Part shown: in pieces, positions 1-9,285 of the stretch | Layout of the letters: each line of letters starts with the position of its first letter | Numbering within the stretch: the first letter of the stretch is position 1 | Assembly: GCA_963746315.1 (NCBI GenBank) | Contig: CAVVAR010000012.1 | Span: forward strand, 1,860,001 to 1,924,000 | Length of the DNA stretch: 64,000 nt | Reading direction: 5' to 3' | DNA from: Ga0077555 sp963746315 | GTDB lineage: Bacteria; Pseudomonadota; Alphaproteobacteria; Rhizobiales; Hyphomicrobiaceae | Made by a program: the position numbers and the translations under genes | Notes under the pieces: model-generated | What the model was told of the DNA's origin: nothing | Databases searched by the model: none | What the model saw: only the letters and a program-made list of their open reading frames with translations

Positions 1-708
1 ACCTGGGGCACCGGACACGACCGGCATGCCACCGCCGCTCGGCAACGAGGCCGTCGACGTGTTGGACACCGCGGGTGCCGAGGCCACAGTGGGTGTTGGT
101 CCCGAAGCCGCGTTCGGCGCCTCGGACAAGGCTCCCGCACCAGCTCCTGCAGGCGCACTGGCCACCGGGACGCCCGCTACTGGCGTGGACTTGCTTTGGG
201 TCGGCGCCCATGCCCCGAGCGATGCGGCGACCTTGTCCGCGATTGTCTGCGTCACGGTTGGCGTGACCGAGTCCCAAGGACCTTTGCCCTGGGCAGCTGG
301 GATCGCTTCCTCGCCGGTGATGCGATTGACCCGCTTGCCCGTGGCGTCGCTGATATCCCAGATGTAGGACACCTTGACGCCGCCCCGGTCACGCGCCGCG
401 ACCAGATAGCCGCGCATGCCGTAATCGGCCGATGGATCGCGATCTGCGAGGATGCCGATCTTGCTCCGCTCCGCGGCCTGCACGACCTGCGTGCGCAGTT
501 GCGTGCCGACGGCATCTGGAGCACCGATGATCGGCGCCAGGGCGACTTTTGCGAGCAACTGAGGCTTTGCCGGCTCTGTCGCCTGCGGCGGCGTTACCGT
601 CTCGGTGGCGATCTGGTTGCCACCCAGGATGTTGCCGGCTGTCTCGCAGCCAGCGAGCCCTACCCCTGCGAGCAGAACACTGATGATCGCGCCTGTCCGC
701 ATTTTCAT
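1..708 (-). CDS. Putative lipoprotein, cut by the left window edge
   Basis: An open minus-strand frame of 236 codons starts at 708 and runs off the window without a stop. The N-terminus has a basic start, a hydrophobic stretch and a lipobox ending Leu-Ala-Gly-Cys, with Cys21 as the predicted lipidation site, so an envelope lipoprotein is likely. After a Pro/Thr-rich linker comes a compact region (about residues 45-165) and then an Ala/Pro/Ser-rich low-complexity tail. I do not recognise the family. An in-frame ATG two codons downstream, at 702, is an equally possible start. It lies downstream of pgeF on the same strand, with about 240 bases between them that hold no gene I can see. Confidence 0.7.
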   Translation of the reverse strand, partial: MKMRTGAIISVLLAGVGLAGCETAGNILGGNQIATETVTPPQATEPAKPQLLAKVALAPIIGAPDAVGTQLRTQVVQAAERSKIGILADRDPSADYGMRGYLVAARDRGGVKVSYIWDISDATGKRVNRITGEEAIPAAQGKGPWDSVTPTVTQTIADKVAASLGAWAPTQSKSTPVAGVPVASAPAGAGAGALSEAPNAASGPTPTVASAPAVSNTSTASLPSGGGMPVVSGAPG

Positions 709-948
709 GGCCCTAGCCGTAGCAGCGTCGAAGTCCGTCACGGCGACGTTCCCCTTTTTGATCCGGTATTCCCGCTGTTACTCGCCAGCCGTCGTACGAA
801 CTTTGCGGCCCTGTCGCGCGAATCTCTCGTTAATTTGTGCCTATTCGCCGTCTAGCTCCGGATCCCACCCTGGTCCAGCCCTCCCCCGGTCCTTTTCCGT
901 GTCCAAGCCGCCAATGACACGGAGCCTAGAACGAGAACTGTGGAAAAA

Positions 949-1722
949 CTATAGCAGAACGATGGCAGACACCTGCCGGCCATAGTCCCCTTCACCCCGG
1001 TGGGTCGCGCGTCGATAGCTGAAAAGTCCCTCCTCGTCGCGATAGGTGCACCGCGTGCAACTCTCGACCGTATCGATCCGGGCTTCCGCCAGTCTCGCCA
1101 GGACAAAACCAGGCAGATCGAAGAACGGGCGCGCCTCAGGCCGTGCCCGACGGAAAAACCGCGCGTAGGACGGGTCGACGGCGGTAAACCGCGCCTCGAA
1201 CTCTGGCCCGACCTCGTAGGACTCGGGTCCGATACAAGGACCCAGGGCCGCTCGGATGCGATGTTGCCGCGCACCGAGCGATACCATTGCAGCCATTGTC
1301 GCCTCGAGCACCCCGGTCAGCGCCCCTTTCCAGCCGGCATGCGCGGCTCCGATGACGCCGGCATCGGGATCGGCAAACAGTACGGGCGCGCAATCGGCGG
1401 CCAACGCGCCAAGCGCGATGCCAGGCACATTGGTGACCATGCCGTCTGCCTTGGGGTTGTCTCCGATGACCCAGGGCTCCCTGACGACGATGGCGTCGGC
1501 GCTGTGCACTTGGTGACAGGTGAGCAGGTGCTCGCAGCGGGTTCCCAGCGCCGCCGCAACGCGCGCACGGTTCTCGGCGACGTGGGACCGGTCATCCTTC
1601 GAGCCCGCGCCGCAGTTGAGCGACCCGTAGATTCCGCCGGACACGCCCCCTTCGCGCGTAAAAAATCCATGGGCCAAGCCGCCGATACCGGCGAGACAAT
1701 CGGCAGTGATCCGCTTCGGCAT
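949..1722 (-). CDS. pgeF: Peptidoglycan editing factor PgeF (YfiH/DUF152, purine nucleoside phosphorylase fold)
   Basis: This 257-residue protein belongs to the YfiH/DUF152 family, which in E. coli removes wrongly incorporated residues from peptidoglycan precursors; relatives also act as multicopper-dependent purine phosphorylases. The metal site is visible: His73 in QVHSAD, Cys111 in AADCAPV and His128 in AAHAGWKG. The N-terminal HGFFTREGGVS block is typical of the family. I chose the start at 1722, preceded by a G-rich GGGAG-containing stretch, over an upstream ATG at 1785 that would add an atypical 21-residue leader. The gene follows the GMC oxidoreductase by about 70 bases on the same strand. 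Confidence 0.93.
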   Translation of the reverse strand: MPKRITADCLAGIGGLAHGFFTREGGVSGGIYGSLNCGAGSKDDRSHVAENRARVAAALGTRCEHLLTCHQVHSADAIVVREPWVIGDNPKADGMVTNVPGIALGALAADCAPVLFADPDAGVIGAAHAGWKGALTGVLEATMAAMVSLGARQHRIRAALGPCIGPESYEVGPEFEARFTAVDPSYARFFRRARPEARPFFDLPGFVLARLAEARIDTVESCTRCTYRDEEGLFSYRRATHRGEGDYGRQVSAIVLL

Positions 1723-1789
1723 CGCGCCCCCCATCTCCCGGAACCGCGGCCCCCAGACGACGGGTGACCGCTGCACAATCATCATGTCG

Positions 1790-3392
1790 TCAGGCTGCGT
1801 CGGCCCTCAGGATGTCCGCCGCCTTCTCGCCGACCATGATCGCGGGCGCGTTGGTGTTTCCGGACGGCATGGTCGGGAAGATCGAGGCGTCCGCGACGCG
1901 CAGCCCCTTTATGCCGTGCACCCGGAGACGATCGTCCACGACCGTGCGCTGGCCTTCGGGCCCCATACGGCACGTCCCGATCGGGTGATAAGCGGTCTGG
2001 GAGTTGTTGCGGATCCAATCCAGGATCTCGTCGTCGCTCGACACGCTCTTGCCAGGTGAGAACTCCTCCCCGCGGAGCCCATCCATGGGTGGCGAGTTCG
2101 ACGATCTTGCGCACGATCTTGAAGCCCTCGACCATCGCTGCCTGGTCGATCGGATCGGCAAGGAAGTTGAAACGGATCGACGGCTGGTCGTTGGGGTCGG
2201 ACGAGCGGATATGAATCGTGCCGAGGCTCTCGGGGCGAAGCTGGTAGCAGGACATGGTAAAAGACGGAAAATCCTGCAGCTTGCGTGTCTTCGGGTCCTT
2301 GATCGCGTAGGGAACGATATGCATCTGCACATCCGGCGTCTCGAGGTCGGGCCGCGTGCGCAGGAACGCCAGCATCGGCGCCGACGGCAGACTGATGAAC
2401 CCCCCACGCGTCGTGATGTAGCGCAAGCCTTGCCCGAGCGCGCCCAGGCCTTGGGCGCGATGGTTGTAGGAGACGTTCTTGTCGTTCACTTTCCAGATGA
2501 TGCGCGCATTGAGGTGGTCGCGGAAATTCTCGCCGACGGCCGTCAAAGCGTGCTGCACAGCGATACCGTGCTGCTTCAGGATCTCCGGATTGCCGATACC
2601 CGAAAGCTCGAGCAACTGCGGTGTCGCGACCGCGCCCGCACACAGGATCACCTCACGGCCCGCGCGCGCCTCGATCATCCGTCCGCCCTGCTCGTAGACG
2701 ATCCCGGTGCAGTGTTTGCCCTCCAGCATCACCTTGCGGGTTGGCGCATTCGTGACGATCGTCAAATTGGGGCGTTTGCGGGCCGGCTCCAGGTAGCACT
2801 TGGCCACGCTCATCCGCATCCCGCGATGGATGCTCGACTGAGTCTTGACGACGCCTTCCTGGTCCTCGCTGTTGTAATCGGCGTTGGTACGGAAGCCCGC
2901 CGCGACGGCCGCCTTGAACATAGCGTCGTAGAGCGCGCTCTGGTCGGGAACCTCGGTAATCTTGAGCGGGCCGTCAGTGCCACGACCGAATTTGCCGCCG
3001 CCCTGCTCGTAATTCTCGATGCGCGTGAAGAGTGGCGCCACGTCCTGCCAGCTCCAGCCCCGTGCGCCCATCTGCGCCCAGGTGTCATAGTCGAGAGGTT
3101 GTCCGCGCACCCATACCAAACCGTTGATGGCACTCGAGCCACCCAGCATCTTACCGCGCGGGACGGGGATCGGCCGGTTGCCCGTGTTCGCCTCGGGCTC
3201 GGATTGATAGAGCCAGTTCACCCCGGCCTTCTCGATGAAGAGCCCGAAGCTCAGGGGAAATCGGGACAGAAAGTGGGTGTCGCCCCCCGCTTCGACCAGA
3301 AGCACCTGATTGCGCGGGTTCTCGCTGAGACGAGACGCGAGGACGGCCCCCGCCGAGCCGGCTCCGACGACGATGTAGTCATAAGTCTGCAT
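1790..3392 (-). pseudogene. GMC-family FAD oxidoreductase (choline dehydrogenase-like), single-base frameshift
   Basis: This is a glucose-methanol-choline oxidoreductase, which oxidises alcohols with FAD. The start at 3392 opens directly on the Rossmann motif GAGSAG (residues 10-15). The GMC signature blocks GGSSAINGLVWVRG and GAVATPQLLELSGIGNP follow. Near 2078-2080 the frame breaks. The upstream frame reads ...ELATHGW, while the conserved continuation LRGEEFSPG and the C-terminal YHPIGTCRMG block are in the +1 frame and end at 1790. Removing one G from a GGG run restores a continuous protein of normal length, about 533 residues. Either the gene is inactivated or the base is a sequence error; the catalytic His region lies beyond the break. 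Confidence 0.85.
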
Positions 3393-3503
3393 GTGGCCTA
3401 CCCCGAGCGCTTCCTTGGGCAGCTTCGTGCCCATTCGCGAACCATTTGAGCCAACTTGGCCCCGGAACGCCAGCGCAGATGGCGGCACGACCCAGCAAAT
3501 TTG

Positions 3504-3725
3504 TCAGGAGACGGGGGCCGAGGGACGCGGAGCGCATCTGACATCGAGCACGACCCGGCTTCGCCCGGCCGTGGTCATGAGCAGCGACTGCCCGCTCGCC
3601 AGCGACGACTGGTAGAGACTGAGGACCCGGGCACAGTCGGCAGCATCCGTCGCCCGCTCGACCTTTCCCCCCGACGCCAACCAAACAACCATCACGAGCT
3701 CGGCCACCCACACACTCCCCGCCAC
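3504..3725 (-). CDS. Possible small exported protein of unknown function
   Basis: A 73-codon frame with a GTG start lies between the GMC oxidoreductase and the divergent serine hydrolase. It has a hydrophobic N-terminal segment (about residues 5-18), followed by a short soluble region with two cysteines. No family is recognised and no clear ribosome binding site is visible. It is listed because it fills an otherwise empty gap and its composition is protein-like. It may equally be a chance frame in high-GC DNA. Confidence 0.25.
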   Translation of the reverse strand: MAGSVWVAELVMVVWLASGGKVERATDAADCARVLSLYQSSLASGQSLLMTTAGRSRVVLDVRCAPRPSAPVS

Positions 3726-3885
3726 ACCACGATACTCACTTAGAGGTCAAGCGTGGCACCGACAGGCTGGGAACTTGGCAAGCTGGCGACGGAAACCGGG
3801 CCATTGCCGGGGCCGCAGATCCTGGCCATCATCGGCGGATTGCAGCCCAGGCTGCCGTCCTTTCCTGCCTCCGGAGATCCGAGCC

Positions 3886-5109
3886 ATGAGCCCGACTGCC
3901 ACCATCCGACCTGAGGAGGTTGGCCTTTCTTCCGACCGCCTCGCCCGAGTCTCCGAGTGGATGCGCACCCAGATCGAGGCGAAACGCGCCGCTGGTATGG
4001 TCACCCTCGTCTCTCGGCGCGGTCGGACGGCTTTCCTCGACGTAGCCGGGCAGGCCGATATCGGGCGCGACAAACCCATGACGGCGGACACCATCTTCCG
4101 CATCTACTCGATGACCAAGCCGCTCACGAGCGTCGCGATCATGATGCTCTACGAGGAGGGCCGCTTCCAGCTCGACGATCCTGTCAGCCGCTTCGTCCCG
4201 GCCTTCGCGGGCCAACGCGTTTTCGTCGGCGGCAGCCGCGGGAAGATGGATACGGTGCCGGCCGCCCGTGACATCACCTTCCGTGATCTCCTCACCCACA
4301 CCTCGGGCTTGACCTACGGCTTCATGGAGGCGACCCCGGTTGACGGCTATTACCGCGCCAACAAGATCGACTTCCAGACCCAGGACACCACGCTGAAAGA
4401 TTTGGTTGAGAAAGCCGCCCGGGCGCCGCTGCTCGCGCATCCCGGCACGCGCTGGAACTACTCGATCGCAACGGACGTGCTAGGCTATCTGGTCGAGGTG
4501 ATCTCCGGCGTGCCGTTCCAGACGTTCCTCAAGAAGCGGGTGATCGATCCGCTCGGCCTCGTCGATACCGATTTTCATGTGCCCGAGGCGAAGCACGGCC
4601 GTCTCGCCTCCAACTACGCGCCCGACGGCAAGGGCGGACTTCAGGAAATCGACGATCCGACCAAGAGCCGCTACCTCGCACCCCGCAATGTCAACTCGGG
4701 CGGCGGCGGCCTCGTTTCGACAGCCGCTGACTACGCGCGCTTTTGCCAGTTCATGCTCAACAAGGGCGCGCTCGGCGGCACCCGGCTGCTCGGTCGAAAG
4801 ACCGTCGAGCTGATGACGTCAAATCACCTCAAGGGCGACATGGCCGACATGGGCACGGCCCGCTTCTCCGAGACCACATACGAAGGGATCGGTTTCGGTC
4901 TCGGCTTTTCCGTCATGATCGATCCGGCCAAGGCCCAGATCCTGGGCACTCCCGGCGAGTACGCCTGGGGCGGCGCCGCCTCGACGGCGTTCTGGTGCGA
5001 TCCGGCCGAGGACATGTTCGTGGTGTTCCTCACCCAGCTCATGCCGTCGTCCACCTACCCATTCCGGCGCGAGCTCAGGGTGCTGACGTATCAGAGCATC
5101 GTGGAATAG
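3886..5109 (+). CDS. Serine hydrolase of the class C beta-lactamase / family VIII esterase group
   Basis: This 407-residue protein has the beta-lactamase/transpeptidase-like fold. The catalytic motif SxxK is Ser75-Met-Thr-Lys78 within IYSMTKPL. The Tyr motif lies in WNYSIATDVLG and a C-terminal WGGAAST block replaces the KTG box, a pattern usual in family VIII carboxylesterases. An esterase acting on acyl or beta-lactam-like substrates is therefore more likely than a penicillin-binding protein. No signal peptide is seen, so it is probably cytoplasmic. The start at 3886 has GGAG about 10 bases upstream; an earlier in-frame start adds an Arg-rich leader that does not look genuine. A strong hairpin follows the stop. 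Confidence 0.9.
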   Translation: MSPTATIRPEEVGLSSDRLARVSEWMRTQIEAKRAAGMVTLVSRRGRTAFLDVAGQADIGRDKPMTADTIFRIYSMTKPLTSVAIMMLYEEGRFQLDDPVSRFVPAFAGQRVFVGGSRGKMDTVPAARDITFRDLLTHTSGLTYGFMEATPVDGYYRANKIDFQTQDTTLKDLVEKAARAPLLAHPGTRWNYSIATDVLGYLVEVISGVPFQTFLKKRVIDPLGLVDTDFHVPEAKHGRLASNYAPDGKGGLQEIDDPTKSRYLAPRNVNSGGGGLVSTAADYARFCQFMLNKGALGGTRLLGRKTVELMTSNHLKGDMADMGTARFSETTYEGIGFGLGFSVMIDPAKAQILGTPGEYAWGGAASTAFWCDPAEDMFVVFLTQLMPSSTYPFRRELRVLTYQSIVE

Positions 5110-5126
5110 GGTCCAGCAAATGAAAC

Positions 5127-5161
5127 GGGGCGCACGAGCGGCCAAGCCACTTGTGCGCCCC
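5127..5161. terminator. Hairpin terminator between convergent genes
   Basis: A perfect 9-bp inverted repeat (GGGGCGCAC / GTGCGCCCC) lies between the end of the serine hydrolase and the end of the His-rich peptide gene, which converge here. On the minus strand the hairpin is followed by a T-rich tract (GTTTCATTTG). It probably stops transcription from both sides. Confidence 0.6.
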
Positions 5162-5188
5162 GCGAGCCTTGATTGGGCTCAGACGGCG

Positions 5189-5443
5189 TTAGTGCCAGCG
5201 GCGCCAATGCCACGCCTGGTGGCGGCGGTGATGATGACGATCGAGCCGGTGCCAGCGGTGATGGCCGCGCCGCGCGTGATGACCATGCCCCCAACGGGGT
5301 CCATGATGCTTATGGGCGTGGTGATGGTGATGGCCATAGCCATGACCACGACCGTGGTCGCCGTGCCGATCCCTGGCCTGGGCAACGCCGGTGAAGGCGA
5401 GCAGCGAAGCCAGACCGATGCCGGCGAGGAGTGCCTTTTTCAT
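5189..5443 (-). CDS. Small His/Arg/Trp-rich exported protein
   Basis: This 84-residue protein starts at 5443 with a classical signal peptide (MKKALLAGIGLASLLAF..., predicted cleavage after AQA). The mature part is almost entirely His, Arg, Gly and Trp, including a run of five His and many HH and HG pairs. Such small His-rich periplasmic proteins are common near envelope genes in Hyphomicrobiales and may bind metal ions; that role is inference from composition. The upstream in-frame ATG at 5497 would place 18 residues before the signal sequence and is less likely. The gene is transcribed toward the hairpin at 5127-5161. Confidence 0.7.
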   Translation of the reverse strand: MKKALLAGIGLASLLAFTGVAQARDRHGDHGRGHGYGHHHHHAHKHHGPRWGHGHHARRGHHRWHRLDRHHHRRHQAWHWRRWH

Positions 5444-5638
5444 CCGTGCAGTTCCTTGTCTCGAGGGAAACTGCAGGGACCATAGGCAAGCCGACATGAA
5501 CGCTATCAGACCGCGACGTTCATCCCCGCTTCACCAAGCCGATATCGCCATATCAGAGGGGGCCACGCGCCCTGAGCTACTTATGGACTGCCACGAAGCG
5601 ACCCGCTGGCTGCGAGCCCGGGCTGCGAGCAGCCGGAA

Positions 5639-5715
5639 TGGTCGGAGCGGAGGGATTCGAACCCCCGACCCCTTGCTCCCGAAGCAAGTGCGCTACCAGG
5701 CTGCGCTACGCTCCG
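5639..5715 (-). tRNA. tRNA-Pro(CGG)
   Basis: The minus strand forms a complete cloverleaf of 77 nt with encoded CCA. The acceptor stem is CGGAGCG/CGCTCCG with the C1-G72 pair and A73 typical of bacterial tRNA-Pro. The anticodon loop is TTCGGGA, giving anticodon CGG, and the T-loop is TTCGAAT. The gene stands alone between the His-rich peptide and the OYE-family reductase. Confidence 0.95.
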
Positions 5716-5881
5716 CCAATGGCGTGTAATCCGTGTGGGTCACGGATCGTTGCCCGCAAGGCACGCCTCGCAGGCTCGGGACACGGGCACACCGCTCGGG
5801 CGGCCGTGATGTGACGGCGTTATAACGGCACCCCCGGCGCCCCGCAAGCGAGGATAAGCCGGGGATCGGAGAAAGATCACC

Positions 5882-7042
5882 TCACCAAGCCGCCTTGATC
5901 GCAGCCCGGCGCGCGATGGCCCAGCCATAGCTGTTGGGCCACATCTTGCACTCGGGATCGACGCCCATGCTCTCGGCCGCCCGGAGCGGCCAGTAGGGAT
6001 CGTACATCAGCTCACGGCCGATCGCGATCAGGTCGGCCTTGCCGTCCTGCAGGATGGCCTCCGCCTGGGGCCCGGAGACGATGACGCCGACGGCCATGGT
6101 GGCCACATCGGCCTCGCGCCGGATGCGGTCGGCGTAGGGCACCTGGAAGCCCGGTGCCCGGTCCCCACGGTCCTTGAAGGGCTGCCCGGTATCGCTGGCG
6201 CGAAACGACGGCGGGCCGGCAATGCCACCGGCCGAGCAATCGACCACGTCGACACCTCGGGCCTTCAGCTCACGCGCGAAGACAACCGAATCGTCCAGGC
6301 TCCAACCGCCCGACGGACCGTCGATGGCCGAGATGCGCATGAACAGCGGCAACTCCTTTGGCCATACCGCGCGCACGGCCTCGGCCACCTCCAGCCCGAA
6401 ACGCATGCGTCCCGCCCGATCTCCGCCGTAGCCGTCGTTGCGCTTGTTGGCGAGCGGTGACAGGAACGAGTGGATCAGATAGCCGTGCGCGCCGTGGATC
6501 TCGAGCACCTTGAACCCGGCTTCGGCCGAGCGCCGCGCCGCATCGGCGAACTTCGCCACCATGGCCCCAATGTCGCTCTCTGTCATTGCCCGGGGTGTCG
6601 GCCACGACGCGTTCACCGGCTCCGCGAAGGGGCCGACGGTCTGCCACGGGGGCGCCCCCGCTGCCGCGTCCGAGGCATCGAGCGCCGCGCTACCTTGCCA
6701 GGGAGGCCGCGCCGAGGCTTTGCGCCCGGCGTGCGCGATCTGGATCGCCGGCACCGCGCCAAGCTCCTCGATCGCCTTGGCGATGGGCTTGTAGGCCTCG
6801 ACTTGCGCATCGTTCCAGATGCCGCAGCAGCCGTGGCTGATGCGCCCTTCAGGCTCGACCGCCGTTGCCTCCGTGAAAACGAGCCCCACGCGGCCCCGTG
6901 CGAACGCGGTCAGATGGGAGAAATGGAACGCATTCGCGACACCGTCCTTCGCCTGGTACATGCACAGTGGCGACAGCACGACACGGTTCGGCAGTGTGAC
7001 CGAGCGCAGCGTGAGGGGCGTGAAAAGCTTGGGCTGAGACAC
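5882..7042 (-). CDS. NADH:flavin oxidoreductase, Old Yellow Enzyme family (YqjM-like)
   Basis: This 386-residue FMN enzyme should reduce activated C=C bonds of enals, enones or quinones using NAD(P)H in the cytoplasm. It belongs to the YqjM-like subclass: the flavin-tuning Cys27 sits in SPLCMYQ and the substrate-anion pair His183/His186 in EIHGAHGYLIHSFLSP. The phosphate-binding GVIVSG and IGRELMYDP blocks are near the C-terminus. The length is normal. It is divergent from the PPC-domain gene and is the first gene after tRNA-Pro. Its physiological substrate cannot be inferred from context. Confidence 0.93.
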   Translation of the reverse strand: MSQPKLFTPLTLRSVTLPNRVVLSPLCMYQAKDGVANAFHFSHLTAFARGRVGLVFTEATAVEPEGRISHGCCGIWNDAQVEAYKPIAKAIEELGAVPAIQIAHAGRKASARPPWQGSAALDASDAAAGAPPWQTVGPFAEPVNASWPTPRAMTESDIGAMVAKFADAARRSAEAGFKVLEIHGAHGYLIHSFLSPLANKRNDGYGGDRAGRMRFGLEVAEAVRAVWPKELPLFMRISAIDGPSGGWSLDDSVVFARELKARGVDVVDCSAGGIAGPPSFRASDTGQPFKDRGDRAPGFQVPYADRIRREADVATMAVGVIVSGPQAEAILQDGKADLIAIGRELMYDPYWPLRAAESMGVDPECKMWPNSYGWAIARRAAIKAAW

Positions 7043-7227
7043 GTTTGGGTTCTCCTCGGTCGGGCGAAGTGGCCCAGAAAGTGCGGCGCACGAGGCTTGG
7101 CGTCAATGCGACGCTCGCAACAGGCCGCCAGAACCGTCGCCTTGGTCCAACGCCATCCTCGCAGGCAGGAAACGAACCTTTCCCGATTGGCGTTCTCCTG
7201 ATGTCAATTCCAACGGAGAAGCGCGCC

Positions 7228-7666
7228 ATGCGTACTAAGATCCTGCACGAAAACGACGGCAAGCGAACCTTCGCCGTCATCCTGGAGACCGGCGACGAGG
7301 CGATGGCCTGCCTGAAGAGCTTTGCTGAGCGCGAGCAACTCGGTGGAGCCCAGATCACGGCAATCGGGGCTCTGAGCGGCGCCAAGCTGTCGTATTTCGA
7401 TTGGGAGACGAAAAGCTATTCGCCGATCCCCGTCGAGGAGCAAGTGGAGGTCGCGGCGCTCGTCGGCGACATCGCAGTGGCCCCAGATGGTGCACCGAGC
7501 GTCCACGCACATGCCGTCCTCGGCCGGCGGGACGGCCAAGCCGTGGCGGGACATGTGCAGGAGGCCCACGTTCGCCCGACACTCGAGATCATCGTCACCG
7601 AGTTCGCCCGCGCATCTGTGCAAGGCGAAAGATCCCGAAAGCGGCTTGGCACTGATCCGGAGCTGA
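7228..7666 (+). pseudogene. PPC/DUF296-domain protein, single-base frameshift near the 3' end
   Basis: This is a small PPC (plants and prokaryotes conserved, DUF296) domain protein, a family of trimeric proteins including AT-hook partners in plants and of unclear role in bacteria. The start at 7228 follows GGAG with good spacing. The frame is normal up to ...LEIIVTEF, then breaks. The conserved ending PAHLCKAKDPESGLALIRS lies in the +1 frame and stops at 7666. Deleting one T in GAGTTCG (7603-7604) restores it. Without correction, the frame would read far into the antisense of lpdA. The total span of 439 bases is one more than a multiple of three. Confidence 0.8.
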
Positions 7667-7683
7667 ACGGTCGGCTCCTGCCG

Positions 7684-9129
7684 TCACATGTGAATGACGC
7701 GCCCGTAGGCGTCGAGCACGCTCTCGTGCATCATTTCCGAGAGCGTCGGGTGCGGGAAGACGGCGTGCATCAGCTCTTCCTCGGTGGTCTCGAGGTTCAT
7801 GGCGACGACGAAGCCCTGGATCAGCTCCGTCACCTCGGCGCCGATCATGTGCGCACCGAGAAGCTGGCCGGTCCTCTTGTCGAAGATCGTCTTGACGAGC
7901 CCTTCCGGCTCGCCGAGCGCGATGGCTTTGCCATTACCTTGGAAAGGGAAGCGCCCGATGCGCATCTCGCGGCCTTGCTCCTTGGCCTTGGCCTCCGTCA
8001 GACCGACGCTCGCGATCTGCGGATGGCAGTACGTGCAGCCGGGGATCTTGGCCTTGTCGAGGGCATGGACGGCAAGCCCCTTTATGGCCTCGATGCAAAC
8101 AACGCCCTCGTGCTCGGCTTTGTGGGCGAGCATCGGCGGTCCGGCCACATCGCCGATGGCATAGATCCCGGCAACATTGGTGCGCCCGAGCCCATCGGTC
8201 ACGACCGTCCCGCGCTCGAGTTTGACGCCCACCTTCTCGAGACCGAGCCCCTCGACGTTACCCACCACCCCTACGGCCGAGATCACCTTCTCGACCTCGA
8301 GCTGAACCTTTTGGCCCTTGTCGTCGACGATGGTCGCAATGACTGAGCCCGGCTTCTTCTCGAGGCCGGTCACCTTGGCCCCGGTCATGATCTTCATGCC
8401 CTGCTTCTCGAAGCGCTTGCGAGCGAGCCCGGCGATCTCGGCGTCCTCCACGGGGAGAATCTGCGGGAGCACCTCGACCACCGTGACCTCCGAGCCGAGC
8501 GTCCGGTAGAACGAGGCAAACTCGATGCCGATGGCGCCTGAGCCGACCACCAGCAGCGACTTCGGAATCGAGGGGGGCACCATGGCCTCGAAGTAGGTCC
8601 AGACCTGCTTGCCGTCCGGCTCCAGCCCGGGCAACACGCGCGGCCGCGCCCCCGTCGCCACGATGATGTGCTTTGCCTGATAGGCCCCCGCGCCGAGTGT
8701 GCCCTTGGGTGGCGGCACCTGCGGCTGCATCGCCACCTTCGTCGTCGCGCTGACCGTGACCTGACCCGGCTTGTCGATGACCGCCTCGCCCCAGATCACC
8801 GAGACCTTGTTCTTGCGCAGCAGGAACCCCACGCCACCGTTGAGTTGCGCCGACACCCCCCGCGAGCGCTTGACGATCGCCGCCGGATCGGGCCGCACGC
8901 TGCCGTCGAGCACGAGCCCGTAGTCCTTGGCGTGTGTGGCCATGTGATACGCCTCGGCCGAGCGCAGCAGGGCCTTCGTCGGTATGCAGCCCCAGTTGAG
9001 GCAGATGCCGCCCAGATGCTCGCGCTCGACGATGGCCGTCTTGAAGCCGAGCTGCGCGGCGCGGATCGCCGTAACGTAGCCGCCCGGACCAGAGCCGATC
9101 ACGATGACGTCGAACGCAGTATCGCTCAT
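7684..9129 (-). CDS. lpdA: Dihydrolipoyl dehydrogenase (E3 of pyruvate dehydrogenase)
   Basis: The 481-residue E3 subunit reoxidises dihydrolipoamide on PdhC/PdhB with FAD and NAD+. The FAD motif GSGPGG is at residues 12-17. The redox disulfide is Cys43/Cys48 in GGICLNWGCIPTKA. The NAD-binding segment VVGSGAIGIEFASF is mid-protein, and the C-terminal catalytic dyad lies in HAVFPHPTLSE. The start at 9129 gives the standard N-terminus; seven residues of upstream frame are ignored. It is the last gene of the PDH cluster, separated from the preceding lipoprotein gene by a terminator-like hairpin. It may therefore have its own promoter between 9130 and 9190. Confidence 0.97.
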   Translation of the reverse strand: MSDTAFDVIVIGSGPGGYVTAIRAAQLGFKTAIVEREHLGGICLNWGCIPTKALLRSAEAYHMATHAKDYGLVLDGSVRPDPAAIVKRSRGVSAQLNGGVGFLLRKNKVSVIWGEAVIDKPGQVTVSATTKVAMQPQVPPPKGTLGAGAYQAKHIIVATGARPRVLPGLEPDGKQVWTYFEAMVPPSIPKSLLVVGSGAIGIEFASFYRTLGSEVTVVEVLPQILPVEDAEIAGLARKRFEKQGMKIMTGAKVTGLEKKPGSVIATIVDDKGQKVQLEVEKVISAVGVVGNVEGLGLEKVGVKLERGTVVTDGLGRTNVAGIYAIGDVAGPPMLAHKAEHEGVVCIEAIKGLAVHALDKAKIPGCTYCHPQIASVGLTEAKAKEQGREMRIGRFPFQGNGKAIALGEPEGLVKTIFDKRTGQLLGAHMIGAEVTELIQGFVVAMNLETTEEELMHAVFPHPTLSEMMHESVLDAYGRVIHM

Positions 9130-9192
9130 GGCGCAGGGCCTCATTCGCAAGGAGGGGAAGGCGGTCGGATAGGACGGGACGGGCTCGCAACG

Positions 9193-9222
9193 AAAACGGC
9201 TCCAGCCGTGGGGCTGGAGCCG
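9193..9222 (-). terminator. Rho-independent terminator between a lipoprotein gene and lpdA
   Basis: On the minus strand an 11-bp perfect stem (CGGCTCCAGCC / GGCTGGAGCCG, 9197-9222) is followed directly by TTTTCG. It lies downstream of the lipoprotein gene at 9286-9585 and upstream of lpdA, so it should separate lpdA from the rest of the PDH cluster. Confidence 0.75.
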
Positions 9223-9285
9223 GTCATTGTGCAGAGCCCGCGTGCAGGCTCAAGCGAAACCATCACGTCGAGCGTCTAAGCCACG

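Noticed and set aside
7600..7606. Programmed +1 frameshifting at GAGTTCG
   Set aside because: The heptamer has no rare or stop codon at the shift site, and GAGTTCG also appears within intact genes; sequence error or mutation is simpler.
7667..8346. Apparent C-terminal extension of the PPC protein to 433 residues
   Set aside because: The extension begins after the frameshift at 7603-7604 and is the antisense of lpdA. The conserved PPC ending lies in the other frame.
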